Source of the DNA: Botryotinia globosa
Lineage: Eukaryota > Ascomycota > Leotiomycetes > Helotiales > Sclerotiniaceae
NCBI GenBank assembly: GCA_014898425.1
Contig: RCSZ01000006.1
Location: forward strand, 310,001-374,000
Direction: 5' to 3'
DNA length: 64,000 nucleotides
Below, piece after piece: positions 34,641 through 46,690 of this stretch. Both the position numbers and the translations under genes were made by a program. Under the pieces are notes generated by a model. It had not been told where the DNA came from, did not search any database, and was given only the letters and a program-made list of their open reading frames with translations. How positions within the stretch are numbered: position 1 is the stretch's first letter; each line of letters opens with the position of its first letter.

Positions 34641-34969
34641 TATCTAGAGATATATAGATTCTAGGATTTTAAATATAATATTCAATAAATAAATATAATT
34701 ATAGATTTTTATTATAGAATTCATTATCTTATACAACAACATATAATCAAATAGAATATTCCTTCGAAATACCTATTCCTATAATCATCAATTATTCTTT
34801 TAATTCAATTCATTTGTAAGCTCTAATATCTAATTAAATAACTCTATTCTTTAATCAGAATATATAAAATAATTATAATCTTTATAATTATATCTTAAAT
34901 GAATCTAATTTATTATTATCAAATATAGCTATTCATTAATCAAAGTGATTAATCAATATAGTAATCCCT

Positions 34970-35102
34970 AGCGTGATAATTCTATTATATTATTATAGAT
35001 TCTATCATATTATTATAAATTCTATATTCCTATTATAGATTCTATACTTTCATTATAAATTCTATACTTTCATTATAAATTCTATACTCTCATTATAAAT
35101 TC
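34970..35102. repeat. 20-bp minisatellite, left part
   Basis: Repeats of a unit close to CATTATAAATTCTATACTTT, at least five copies. The array is continued at 37209 after the pogo-like insertion, where the identical unit resumes. Confidence 0.85.
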
Positions 35103-35104
35103 TA

Positions 35105-37206
35105 ACCGATATCCCTACATCTTGCACATCCCTATATCTTGCACATTTTGACTTATTAAATCAAAAATCAATTTTAAATTCAAATATTATTATAATAGTT
35201 TTAAAATTAAACTAATAAAACTTTATATTTATTTAAAAAAAATATTAAAAATTTAAAAGATTTGAAATATTAAATTAAATATTAATTGATTTTCAATAAT
35301 ATTATTCTAAAATATTAATAATATAATAAAAACTATATATTAAAATAAATTATATAATTAAAAAATAGTTTTTTATATTATTTTTTATTATTATTATTAA
35401 TTGAAAATTTAAAATTTTAAAAAATATAAATAATCAAGTTTTATATAACACTTTAAATTTTATATAACTTTAAGAAAACGAAAAATGATTTAAAAATAAT
35501 TGTTTTTAAAATATTATAATATACTTATTTAAAAATCTTTTAAGAAAATTAAATATTTAAATTTAATTTATAAAATTATATTTTTATATATTAGAAAATA
35601 TATAATATAATAATAATAAATAATATCAAAATAAAATATTACTTAGAAATTTTAATTGGAGATTTACCTCCTTAATAATTTTGCCGCCTGCAAGGGCCAA
35701 AGGTGTATAGATATGAAAAAAGAGAAGCTTGTTTAATGAGATTCAATTCAAGTAATCTGATTGATTGGATTCAAGCGATTTGATTGGCTCGACTTTCTTG
35801 GCATTGTAATTATAATATAACTTCTTACTTTTTCAACGAAATTATTTAAATTAATTTATTCAAACTAATATAAATTGAATAAAAAAAAAGAAAAGTGGTA
35901 ATCATATATAAAAAGCTAAGGGCTTTCAAATCATATATTTTTTATATTATTAGTTTCAAAACTAAGGGTTTTCCAAAGGGTTGAAGTTTAATTAGTATAA
36001 ATATAACTAAAGCTTATATAATCAATTGAAAAGAGTTTATATCGAATATAATAGGCTTAATATTAATTAAAAATTATTTTCATATTATAGCTTCCGGTAA
36101 TTCAATAGTATAATTAATGATCTGAAGTGATGTCATCCACTAAAATCTAAATAAAATTGAAAAATCCAAATAAAATTAAAAAAAAAGTAATATAATGAGG
36201 TAAACCAACTTCGCATACAAGCCTTAATAAAATTTATTTTTTTAGATTTTTATAATTATATTTATAATTATATTTATAATTATATAATACTTTCTCAAAA
36301 AGCAAGGGGTCCGGGGGCTCGCAGGCCCCTGGTAATTATATTATAAAAAAATATATAAAAGAAAATAATAATAACTAAAATAAATTATTTTAATATTTTA
36401 AATAAGAAATCTATTATATATCTTTTTTTTAATTAGAAATATTATATTTTCTTTTTTAAAAGAATTTTATTTATCAAAAAGTCTTCAAATAATATAATAT
36501 TTCTAAGGATTTTGAAATTTAAATTCAATTTTAATTTAATTTTATCATATTAATTATTAGTTGTTGATTTCAAAATTTAAATTATATTCAAAATTTCTTT
36601 TCAAAATATATTTCAATAAAAATTCTTTATTATCAATTATATAATTCTAATATTTAAATATTGATATTTTTTTAATAATTAATTATATATATAAATATAT
36701 AATAAAATATAGTTTTTTATTATTTCAATATTAATATTAATATATAAATAATATATTATAATCAATTTCTTTTCAAAATATTATAAACATTTAATTTATT
36801 AAAGATTCTTATTAAAAATAAAACTAATTATTAGAAATCTTATTATATATTGATATAATTTCAAGTTTTTAATATTAAATATAACTTTTTTTGATTCTTT
36901 ATATTAAAATATTTTCAAATTTATATAAAAACATTCTAAAAACAAACTTTTATTATTTTTATCATTAAATAAATTAATATATAATATTTTTATTTTAATA
37001 AACTTAATATCAGAATTTCTATTTCATTAATAATTATAATTATAATTTAATTTTTTTATATAAAAGATATAATATTACAATATTTATATTATAATTTTCA
37101 ATAGAGTATAATAATTGGTTGATTATATATTATTTTTGAAATGTTATTTTTAGAAGAAATAAAAGTGTACAAGATATAGGGTTATACAAGATATAGGGAT
37201 ATCGGT
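35105..37206. mobile_element. Pogo/Tc1-like element inserted into the minisatellite
   Basis: Ends are ACCGATATCCCTACATCTTG on the left and, reverse-complemented, ACCGATATCCCTATATCTTG on the right. Each is followed by a second CCCTATATCTTG subrepeat. TA flanks at 35103-35104 and 37207-37208. Deleting the element and one TA restores ATTCTATACTTTC, exactly the minisatellite unit. The terminal repeat is the same family as the element at 3004-11263. The interior (2.1 kb) is RIP-degraded apart from two short GC-rich islands (35683-35708 and 36302-36334). No transposase motif was confidently read here. Confidence 0.87.
36302..36335. other. GC-rich hairpin island, Helitron-end-like
   Basis: A G+C-rich stretch containing GGGGTCCGGGGGCTCG followed by CAGGCCCCTGGT, in otherwise almost pure A/T DNA. 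GGGGCC-type arms can pair, and the stretch ends CTGG-T, which fits the CTRR-T terminus of Helitrons. No 5' TC end or coding region was found. Confidence 0.3.
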
Positions 37207-37208
37207 TA

Positions 37209-37286
37209 TACTTTCATTATAAATTCTATACTCTCATTATAGATTCTATACTTTTATTATAGATTCTATACTCTTATCATAGATTC
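37209..37286. repeat. 20-bp minisatellite, right part
   Basis: Continuation of the 34970-35102 array (TATACTTTCATTATAAATTC-type units, grading into TTATAGATTCTATACTC variants). It is interrupted again by the TRIM-like element and resumes at 37720. Confidence 0.8.
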
Positions 37287-37719
37287 TGTCAGGGAGCGAT
37301 CACCTGATAAAGTTTATATAGTAAATCCACTATTTCAAATACATTTGGAATACTTTATACTTTTATAAATTGATAATAAAATGAATCAATTTTAATATTA
37401 TATTTCGAATATAAAAGTATTTTATTATAAGTTTTTTATTTAATGAATTTGAATAAGAATAAATTATATTTTGAATTCAATTTTAGTAATTGATTTATTT
37501 GCTGTTATTATATTTCTAATATTTTATATTTAAAGATTTATATTTATAAAAAACTAATTCCTTTCTAATTGATGTATACCAAATGGATCTGTATAAAATA
37601 AAGATGAATATCAGAGAATAATCATTTGATAAAATTTATATAATAGATTTATTGTTTCAAATTTATTCGGAATATTTTATGCTTTTGTGGGTTAGTGGTA
37701 AAGTGAATCAACTCTAATA
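37287..37719 (+). mobile_element. TRIM-like miniature LTR element, 433 bp
   Basis: Two 111-bp direct repeats, 37287-37397 (TGTCAGGGAGCG... to ...TTTTAATA) and 37609-37719 (TATCAGAGAATA... to ...CTCTAATA), surround a 211-bp interior. Differences between repeats are mostly C/T or G/A. The whole is flanked by a perfect 5-bp duplication GATTC (37282-37286, 37720-37724). The ends fit TG...CA after RIP. There is no coding capacity, so it matches the definition of a terminal-repeat retrotransposon in miniature. The right repeat keeps GGGTTAGTGGTAAAG, tRNA A-box-like. Confidence 0.8.
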
Positions 37720-37724
37720 GATTC

Positions 37725-38055
37725 TACACTCTCATTATAGATTCTATACTTCTATTATAGATTCCACACTCTACACTCCCCGCTACCCATTCTTTTTTTT
37801 TTTTTTTTTTTATAAAAAAAAGAATGAAAAATATATTAGAATCTAAAAGTAAAGAATAGAATATCTAGAATCTATTAATAGAATTATAGATTCTATAATA
37901 AAATTATAGAATCTATAGTAATAGAATCTATTAATAAAACTATAGAATCTATAATAATAGGATCTATAATAAAATTATAAAATCTATAGTAATAGAATCT
38001 ATAATAAAACTATAGAAGTTATAAAATCTATATATATGAGATTAGAATTTATTAT
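37725..38055. repeat. Minisatellite and inverted ATAGAATCTATA-type repeats
   Basis: 37725-37780 continues the CTATACTT/CTATTATAGATTC array. 37791-37812 is a T homopolymer followed by A-rich complement. 37850-38050 has many copies of TATAGAATCTATA(G/A)TAATAGAATC in the opposite sense, so the region is rich in potential hairpins. Confidence 0.7.
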
Positions 38056-38190
38056 AGAATCTAGCTTTTTTTTATTAGAATTTAAGTAGTATGAAAGTAA
38101 AAAGATATCAATTTTAATAGTATGAGAGTAGTTTATTAGATTTTTAATAGCGTGAAAGTAATTTACCGTAAATTATAAAGTTGTTATAAT
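38040..38190 (-). repeat. Inverted repeat arm, right
   Basis: Partner of 34495-34640 in inverted orientation; C/T and G/A differences predominate. Confidence 0.6.
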
Positions 38191-38785
38191 AAATAATATA
38201 ATATAATATTAATATTAAAAAATTTCTAACTTATTTTTAAACGTTTTTATTACAAAATTACATAAATGTTTAATTTAGAATACTTTTTTTTATATAAAAT
38301 AAACTTTTCGAAAATTTTCAAACTTTTTATTTTATTCCTTTGAAAATATAATTCAAAAAATAATTAAAAAATAATTTTTTGGAATATTTCGAATGATTTT
38401 ATATCTTTTTATAATATAATTTTCAAGTTTTTCCTATATAATAATAAGTAAATTGAAGTATAAAAAGCTAAAGAATTATATATTTTAATTGGAAAAACAT
38501 TGTATATACTATAAGCAGGGGCTAGAACTCTTACTATTAGTATATGATACTATACTTGAGGATTTTCAGGATAATACAGATATAGACTAGATGTAGATAG
38601 ATGATTCTTTCTTCAACTCTGTATCCTACATCATGTATTCCTCATTTCTCACTAATAACACGATACATTATAATATGTATGTACGAATCAAGTAATTTTA
38701 CACCTCTCCTCCCCACATCACTATACATTCTATTCCTCATCTCCAACTGCACCTCCCATCAGCAAGCGAGGCAAAACAAGCGACC

Positions 38786-39963
38786 TTAAAGTCTCGATGC
38801 CCCTTCTCCCACCCCCCGAATCCTAAACCCATGTCTCGGAGTATGAATCCTGACCCTCGTCCCCCCCCTCATCACTGACTCAACCACAATCTCCTTCGTC
38901 GAAAGCCCCACCAAAACCCCCCTATCCCTCCTCCTCATACCCGTATCAATGGGCCAAACTTCCACCTCCTGTCCCCTTTGCAATCCCGTCGGGTCGAGCG
39001 CATCAACACCTTCACCTTCCTCTACGAAATCAGACGCCGAGACTTGCTCAAGTACTTTTGCTCCTGAGAGAACGGTGGGTTTGGGGAGTTTCTTCGCGGC
39101 GAGTCGCAGCGCTTGCTCGAATCGCGCGATCCATGCGTAGGTTTGGGGGAAGTGTTGCGCGGAGATGTAGGATACGGGTAAGGCACCGGGTAAGGTGGTT
39201 AACCAATGCAATGGCCAAACCGCTAGAATCTTAGTCAGTAACAATTTACATCTCTCGTCCACATTACCATCGTATACATATAGTATCTCCCCCATTACCC
39301 TGCACCCACATACCTTCAATATCCGCCAACGTCGGCCCCTCACTCCCCAAAATCCACTCCCTCCCATCCCCCAACAACCCACTCTCCAACAGCTCAAACG
39401 CCCCCTTAACCGCGGCTAACGCTTCCGGTCTCCCCTTCTCCAAACTCGCCCTCTCCCAACTCCTCCCCGTGTAATCCTCCCTATCCCGCGTGAACTTCTG
39501 ATCCCCCAACAACGGCAAATCTAGCGGTAACAACTGCACCGCGCGCAAAAACAGCCCATCAACCGTCCACATCTCCAAAAGTTTCTCCATCCCCATCTGT
39601 CCTGAAAGTTTTGGACGAGACGGATACAGTTCCTCTAATTTGCGCAGGATCAATCGCGTGTCGTGGTAGATGTCTCGTCCGATACACACGATAGGGATAC
39701 GTCGATATTGGGTCCCGAGTGTTTCGATGTCGGGCCGTGGCATGGTGGGGGGTTGGAGACATTCGGAGTAGGGGATTCCGCGGAGGGTGAGGTACCATGT
39801 TATTCTTTTGGGGTGGGTTAGGAATTGGGGTTTCAATGGGGGAGATGTATTGGGATGGATTGGGGTGGGAAGATAGATGTATAAATAAATACCTCTTAGC
39901 AAACGGCGAAAATCGATAATGAAATATAATTATCTCGGGTTTCTGCATCTGCATCGACGTCAT
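38786..39963 (-). CDS. Glutathione S-transferase-like protein with C-terminal extension
   Basis: Three exons, 39893-39963, 39314-39804 and 38786-39222, give 332 residues. Intron 1 (39805-39892) has GTATTT, a CCTAAC branch site and AAAAG. Intron 2 (39223-39313) has GTATGT...TTCTAG; both join in frame. The N-terminal thioredoxin-fold GST domain (about 10-90) shows FHYRFSPFAKR at the usual active-site helix, YLTLRGIPY, and the cis-Pro region YRRIPI followed by DTRLILRKLEELYP. An all-helical GST C-domain follows with the typical LADIEAVWPLHWL. Residues about 255-332 are an extra module with GLQRGQEVEVWPIDTG and HTPRHGFRI, longer than classical GSTs (about 220). This architecture is known in fungal GST-like proteins. 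Glutathione conjugation is inferred, not shown; the substrate is unknown. Confidence 0.9.
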
Positions 39964-41297
39964 GGTGATGCAATGCGATGCGATGCGATGCGCTGCTGCA
40001 GATGATAAGGTTAAGATAAGTCTGCACCTTCCCTCTTATATATATTTTTCAAAAATTGGAATATTAAATGATTGAACCGTAGCCCCTCGATAAATAGAAG
40101 AACTTGAGTTATGATCAATCAATCAATCAATGAAATAATAAATAAATAAATCAAGAAAACTAAACTCGAGAATTATTACTCCATCAACCCTCGAGCTAAA
40201 CCCCGAGCTATAAACCCCGAGCTCCAAAATGCGGAGATATCGATGGGGGGGGGGTGGAGTGCCGGGGTGTGGATACCGAGGTTCGGGTTTAATTATTTCA
40301 TTTGATATGTGAATTTGTGATGGAAGCGAGACGAGACAGACGAAACAAGATGAGATGAGAAGAGATGAGAAGTCGAAACGGATGAACTGAACGTGTGATT
40401 TAGCGAATTATAATTGATGTAGAACGCGGCGTCCAGTGATCACACCTGTATCTTCTCATTCTTTCTCGTACCGTGTGATTACATCAATGTCTTGAAACTA
40501 CAAGTTTGGCAATAGAATTCCTTTCTCCATATTCTTCACCTTCTCCTTTCCATTCTCTATACGCGCGATTACCTACCATTCTTCCTTCCTATATTGATAT
40601 TACAAGATAGGAGAAGTCATCCCCACTATCTCGGTTAGAATGTCGATGAAGTAGAGATGTGAGATGCTATGACATATGATTCATATCTCATAAATCCTTT
40701 CTATCATACCTATTCCTTTTCTCTCCGAGAGTTAGCTCTCTCTAGACTCTAGATATTTCGTAGTCTCATTTTTGCATACTAGATATGCAAATATATTATT
40801 CTCTTCGTTCACCCAAGTATAATAGCCGCCAAGATCCACATAAAAGACGTAGGAAACAACATAGATATAGTTAGGACAAGCCTATAAAAAACAAAATCTC
40901 AACATCACTTCCTCGGGAATCAAACCGTTGCTTGGAATTGCAAGTTTTTAGGAGATGTTCTAGTCGGGCTGTAGGAGAATATGGATTTGGAAATGATTGG
41001 TTGGACAATTTCTACTTTGCTTTGGGAGGGAGTAGCTTTGAATTGCGTGGATTATGAATTTGGAGTTTAAAATTGACACCGGGGTGCTAACTGAAAATCA
41101 GGTTAAGTGAACTGAAATTGATATCCAGGGCTGTTTGGAGAGAAGCTTATTATTGCTGAAAGGAATCTAGGCGGAGGGTAAGGAAGAATGTTTCGAGTCG
41201 AGATCGTGGGCTGTATCAACATTTCTTATCCTTTACTTTGCTAATATTCGAGACAAAGAGAAATTCAATATAAATTCCCATATAAATTTTTTATATA
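39964..41297. other. Intergenic / GST upstream region
   Basis: No gene seen. It holds a GATGC pentamer run (39970-39991), an ATCA/AATA simple-sequence tract (40111-40152), a G8-9 homopolymer near 40245 and GAGATGAGAAGA-type purine repeats near 40350. Composition is ordinary until just before the gypsy target duplication at 41298. Confidence 0.5.
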
Positions 41298-41302
41298 CAT
41301 AT

Positions 41303-41462
41303 TGTGAGGACTGTGAACTGAAAAGGAGTCGTTTTAATGGTTTAGTTATTGATAAAGATCTAAAAGGAAGTTGGAAGCGAGGCTTTCAATTTATATTTGA
41401 AAAACTAGCTAAAATGGCTAATATAGCTGGTTATATATATAAAAAGTTTGTATATCCTTATA
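41303..41462 (-). repeat. Left LTR of the 41303-49792 gypsy element
   Basis: 160 bp, TGTGAGGACTG... to ...CCTTATA. The left part retains G where the right LTR has A, while its right part is heavily AT-shifted, so RIP hit different segments of the two LTRs. Confidence 0.92.
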
Positions 41463-44400
41463 ATTATTTTTGTTTTGTAAATAAGCCTTTAATCATTTTA
41501 TTGGTAATAGAAAACTAATATTAAAGAAAAAAAAAAAATTGCAGAAAACCTTATTAATCAGATCTCAAATTGTTTTTATAATTGTAATACTTTATATTCC
41601 AAATTATCCTTATAATTGTAATATTTTATATTCCAAATTGTTTATAATAATTGTAAATTCATTATTATCAATATTATTATTATATTGATAATTATTTGAT
41701 AAAAATTAAGATTCGATTATAAATAAAATAAAAGAAATTCATTAATTAATTAGAAAAGGGATTTTATATATTACTTGGATTTTTTCTAATTGTTATTTAG
41801 AATTTGTTTAATATTAGGCTTTGTATTATTAATTTTTGATAATAATAATAGTAAGCTTTCTTTTCCATTGGGTAGTAATCTTTATTTTTATTAATATTAT
41901 TTAAGGTTTGATTTTTTGATTGGATAATTAGTGTATTAATATTATATTTATTATTTTGTAATGATAAACTGAATATTATAATACAAGTTTGGAGAGGTTT
42001 GATTGATTCGAAATCCTCCTTCTTTTTTAATAAGTGGTATATAATTTCCTTATCTAATTGTATTATATTCTATAATTGATATCAATTATATAAACGATTT
42101 TGAATCAATTATATTATAGTTTTTATATTGATTATTTTGTAAAAGTTTATATCCTTTATATTATAGTTTATTAATACTTTTTGTATATAGTTTTTATAAA
42201 TGAATAGATTATTTATAATTATTAAATTGTTTTGTACAAATTTCTACAATTTATTAATAAAACTTATATACAGAACTGTTTTATTTAAACAGATCTTGAT
42301 AAATACTAGGGTTCTTTGTTATAAGTCTTTATGATATGATTTAAAATTTATAATTTCTAAGATTTTCTTTATTTACTTTGCTAATTTTCTTTTTTTTTGT
42401 ATATACGAATTTATTTACAAATGTTTACAGACTATATTTATATCACTATTAATTCTTTTTGATTTACTTGGTTTTGGATTAGATTTATATATAATATTCT
42501 ATTAATAAAAAATTTGTTATAAAAAATCTTGTTTTATATTTTCGCTATATTATTATATCAATTGATATAAATTATTAACTCTTCTATAAAAATGCTCGAT
42601 ATCGTTTTCAATTAATTCTTTTATAGATTTCAATACAAATTGTTCAAATTTATTATTCAAATATTAATGATTTAGATTATTTCTTTTCACAATTACATTC
42701 TGATTTTTTAATATAATATTATTTATCTCCTAGTTTTCCACAATATCATAAATATAATTATTATCGGTTTTACAAAGTAATTCTAGATTGTTCCTAAATT
42801 CTACCTCCACATTGCCTCTATCTAATGATTGCTTTTATTATTATTCGATAAGAACAATTCCTATAAATCCTTTTGATTTGTTAAAAGCCAACAAAACAAA
42901 TCCTTAGTATTTGACGTGCTCCTTATATACTTTATAAATCATTACTCAACCATATTTTAAAAACATTCTTACTATTATATTTTGATTTTCTTAATTCTTC
43001 TAATTAAATTCCTTATATCCAGATTCGAATATATCAAAAGCTGCTACCAATATCCATACTTATTTATAATTATTCAACCAAAAATCTAATTAAAACCAAA
43101 TCTATATTTTTCTATATATTTTGATAATCGCCTGTTTTATCTTCTTTCAATATATCTCGTTTTTTTTTTCGAAACTTATATCGAATAAATATTTGATTTC
43201 TTCTCCCCATACTCCGATTTGGGCCCAAAACGTATACAATAAAGTTGGCTCCACTTTTGCTTTCAGGATAATATCAAATTCATTCGAATTGATTATATCC
43301 ACTATCCTATTTTTATATTGATTTTTGCTTTTAAATAAATAATAATAATAGTTTGAATTATAATAAAAAAGCTATTTAATAATTTGTTTTTTTATTTATA
43401 ATTTGTTATATTACAATATTGATTAAGAAATATAGTTTTTTGATAAAACTTCAAATTTGTAGATTGATAATAACAATTGAGGATTCATTTTTCCGTCTAA
43501 TTGCACTAAAACGAAAACTACAGTTTTTTATTTTATTTTATTTGAAAATAAGATTTATTCTATATATTCTTATCTATATCGTAAACTCTACCTTAATATC
43601 TATTAACCACTTTATATCCCTTATTTTAGAATATACAATCGATATTCATTTTTGTTTTAAATAAATTTGAAAATTTTTTTAATAAATAATTATATTATTA
43701 AATTTGAATTATAATTATTAATTAATAATTGATTATAATCTAATATTTATAATATATTTTATAAAATAGAAATTAATTATAATTCTTTTAGATTCCATTA
43801 GATTTTTTTTTTTGAAAAAATAGAAATAAAATCGATATAATTATTTTTTTATAATTCTGTTTAAAACAAAAGGTTTTTTTTTATAAAATTCTACAATCTT
43901 TTTTTTAAAGTTTTTTAAATCTTTTAATGATTATTAACTATTCTCATTCTGGAAATAGTTTTTCTAATATATTTAATATTACAGTTTTTTTTAATATCTA
44001 TATATTCTTAAGTTCAGAATTCTTTTTACTTTTTATTCCAATATTTTATCTTTATAAACCTTATTTATAATTATTTTTACCACAAATAATTCTAATATAT
44101 CTTCGGATTTATTTACTCTTTTCATTATTTTATATAATATTAATAAATTTATATAGAAAATATTGTAGTATTTATAGAACATTGAAAGCTTGATTTGATA
44201 GCTTTATAAATTAATACTTTCAAATATTTTGAAAAATCCTAATTTTTTAAACCTCAACTTTTTATATTTTTAGCTTATTATTAGATTTTTATAAAATAAT
44301 TATATTTGATTTTTAATATTGAATAACAATAAATAATACTTTGTATTATAATATTTTACTTATATATTATATATATATATCAAATCTTTTATTAATTATT

Positions 44401-44689
44401 AATATAATTCTTTCAATTTCTTTATTAATTATTTTATATCTTCTAATCTTTTATTTATAATTATAATAATCTGAAATAATGAAATATTTTTTTTATTTAT
44501 TTCAAAAAGCGATAATTTAATATTTAAAATAAAAGTTGAATTATATATATATTCTGCTAAATATAATAGATTTATTTAATTGTTTTATTTATAATTAATA
44601 TATATTTTAAGATATACTTTTATAATTTGATTTAACCTTTTAATTGAACTATTTATTTATAAATAGAATACTGTGAATAATTTTCAGAT

Positions 44690-44977
44690 TATACCTAAAT
44701 GCTCTGTAAATATTGCTCAGAACACATTTGTAAATAAACCCATTCTATCTATAATAATAGAATTTGATATTCTATATTCTATAAATACCTCTTTTAAAAA
44801 AAGATAAACAAATTGAATTAATATTATATTCTTTTTGTATAATAGAAACTTTGTTTTCTTTATTATTTTACAAATTATATTTAATATAATATTATAAGCA
44901 AAGTATAATTGTATATTTCCTTTTTCCCTATTATTGAAATCTACTTTGGATTTTAATATTAATAAATCTATAATCAA
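44690..44977 (-). pseudogene. Gypsy integrase core remnant
   Basis: A minus-strand frame of 86 codons stays open by chance. It contains the pattern IEYRISNSIIIDRMGLFTNVF followed by a stop, which matches the region of the second catalytic Asp in retroviral-type integrase cores (…SII.DRG..FTS.FW…). The Gly after DR is replaced, and the Trp is a stop, as expected from G-to-A change. Upstream hydrophobic residues fit the preceding strands. Not functional. Confidence 0.7.
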
Positions 44978-46229
44978 ATCTAATATTATACCTCTCTATA
45001 ATCTATTTGAAATAAATATTAAAATTAGTTTTTCAATAATTATTATATACAATAGTTTATTGTACTAACAAATCAAATATAAGTATATATAATCTTTAAT
45101 ATTCATATCCATTTCTTATTAATACAATATTCTTTTTATTACTTTAATCATTTTGTTTTTTTTAAAATATTTTGTAATTAGGGAATCGTGGAATTTCTTT
45201 ATTAGATTTTTTTACAATATTTTATTTATTAGAATAAATAATTTTATCCCTTTGTAATATTATAATCCCTTTTTCAAATTGAATTGAATTCCTATTAAAT
45301 CGAAATATAACTATTAATAATATTGAATTAAATCAATAAGATTTAATTATTACTCTAAACTTTTCTAAATATTATTTAAACTTTCCTCTAATATCTCTCT
45401 AATCTGAAATATGATAAGGAATTCAGTTCTCTTTATATCAATATAATTTTCATTTATTTCTTATAATTCTTTAAATATATATAATATACCTTTCTTAATT
45501 TCCCTTTTTACAATATCTTTAATTAAATATAATATATCAGATTGATTATTTAATAATAATAATAAATCTATAATTTATTCTTGTAATTTTAAAAGAGATA
45601 TTGATTCTACTATTTCGTATTAATAATTCACTTTTCTTGAAAGGTTATCGATAGAGTTTCTTTTTTCTAGTTTATATACAATAATATAGTCGATTATTAA
45701 TAATATTATTACCCATTTAATTTGTTTTTTTGTAAGGATTTTGAAAGTTATAAAATACTTTAGATTGTTATGATTGAAAATAATGATTATTTGATATTAA
45801 ACTTCTTCCAGAAAATAATATTAATGTTTAATAAATTCTATTATTATAAATAATTTTTAATTGAATATTATATAGTTTACCTCTATTAATATTAACTTTC
45901 GAAAGTAAAATATAATCAGGTATTTATATATATCTTTTTGGATTTGTAATAATATTCTGTATAGTATTCTAATAAATATATCCGTTTCCAAAAAACAGAC
46001 TAGTATTACAATAAAATAGTATAATAATAAGACCTTAATAAAAGCAGTCTTGAGTATATTAAAAGCTTTTTCACAATCTTTAGTTTATTCGAACTTTTTC
46101 CTTCCTTTTGTACTATTTGTTATTAATAATATAATATTACTATAATTGAATATAAACTATTTATAGAAATTACAAAACTCTAAAAATAATAATACTTTCT
46201 ATATTGATTTTAATATTAGTCATTCTATA

Positions 46230-46690
46230 ATTAAACTAATCCTAGTTTAATCCATAGCGATTCCTTTATTTAAAACAATATAGTCTAAGAATTTCATTTT
46301 TTTTATACTGAATTAACATTTTTCGAATTTATAAAACAATTTCTATTTTAATAGTTTCTCTAAGATTTGTTTTATATAAAATTTATAATCTTTTTTATTT
46401 TTTAAGTAAATTAAGATATTATTTAAATATATAATAACTAATTTGTTAATAAATTCTTATAAATATTAATTGATATATATTTAGAAAATAATTAAAGTAT
46501 TGTATAAACCGAATAATAATATTAGATATTCAAATAATCTGAAATATATATAAAAGATTGTTTTCCATTTATTATTTAAATGAATTCTTATTAAATTATA
46601 AATCTTATATAAATCAAGTTTTGTAAATACCTTTGCCTTTCCAAAACGATTTAATATTTTTAAAATAAATAGAATAGGATATCGATTTAA
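46230..46690 (-). pseudogene. Gypsy reverse transcriptase remnant
   Basis: The minus-strand translation retains the ordered motifs RYPILFILKIL, GKAKVFTKLDL then YNLIRI, NNKWKTIF, FEYLILLFGLYN, and the catalytic box as YLNNILIYLKN near 46402-46440 (both Asp changed to Asn). A thumb/connection block KMKFLDYIV follows. Several in-frame stops. The double D-to-N change abolishes metal binding and is what RIP of GAT codons would give. Confidence 0.85.

Larger units (their letters stand above)
30560..38570. other. AT-rich RIP-type block
   Basis: About 8 kb of very high A+T DNA with sharp edges near 30550 and 38570. It contains the dated insertions listed separately. 30560-31395 and 32405-33687 show no assignable terminal repeats, duplications or coding motifs. 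Long open frames within it (31292-31495, 31718-31909) are products of low GC and not genes. Confidence 0.7.

Noticed and set aside
43121..43664. Plus-strand ORFs in the second gypsy element
   Set aside because: Opposite strand to the recognised RT and integrase remnants and pure A/T composition.
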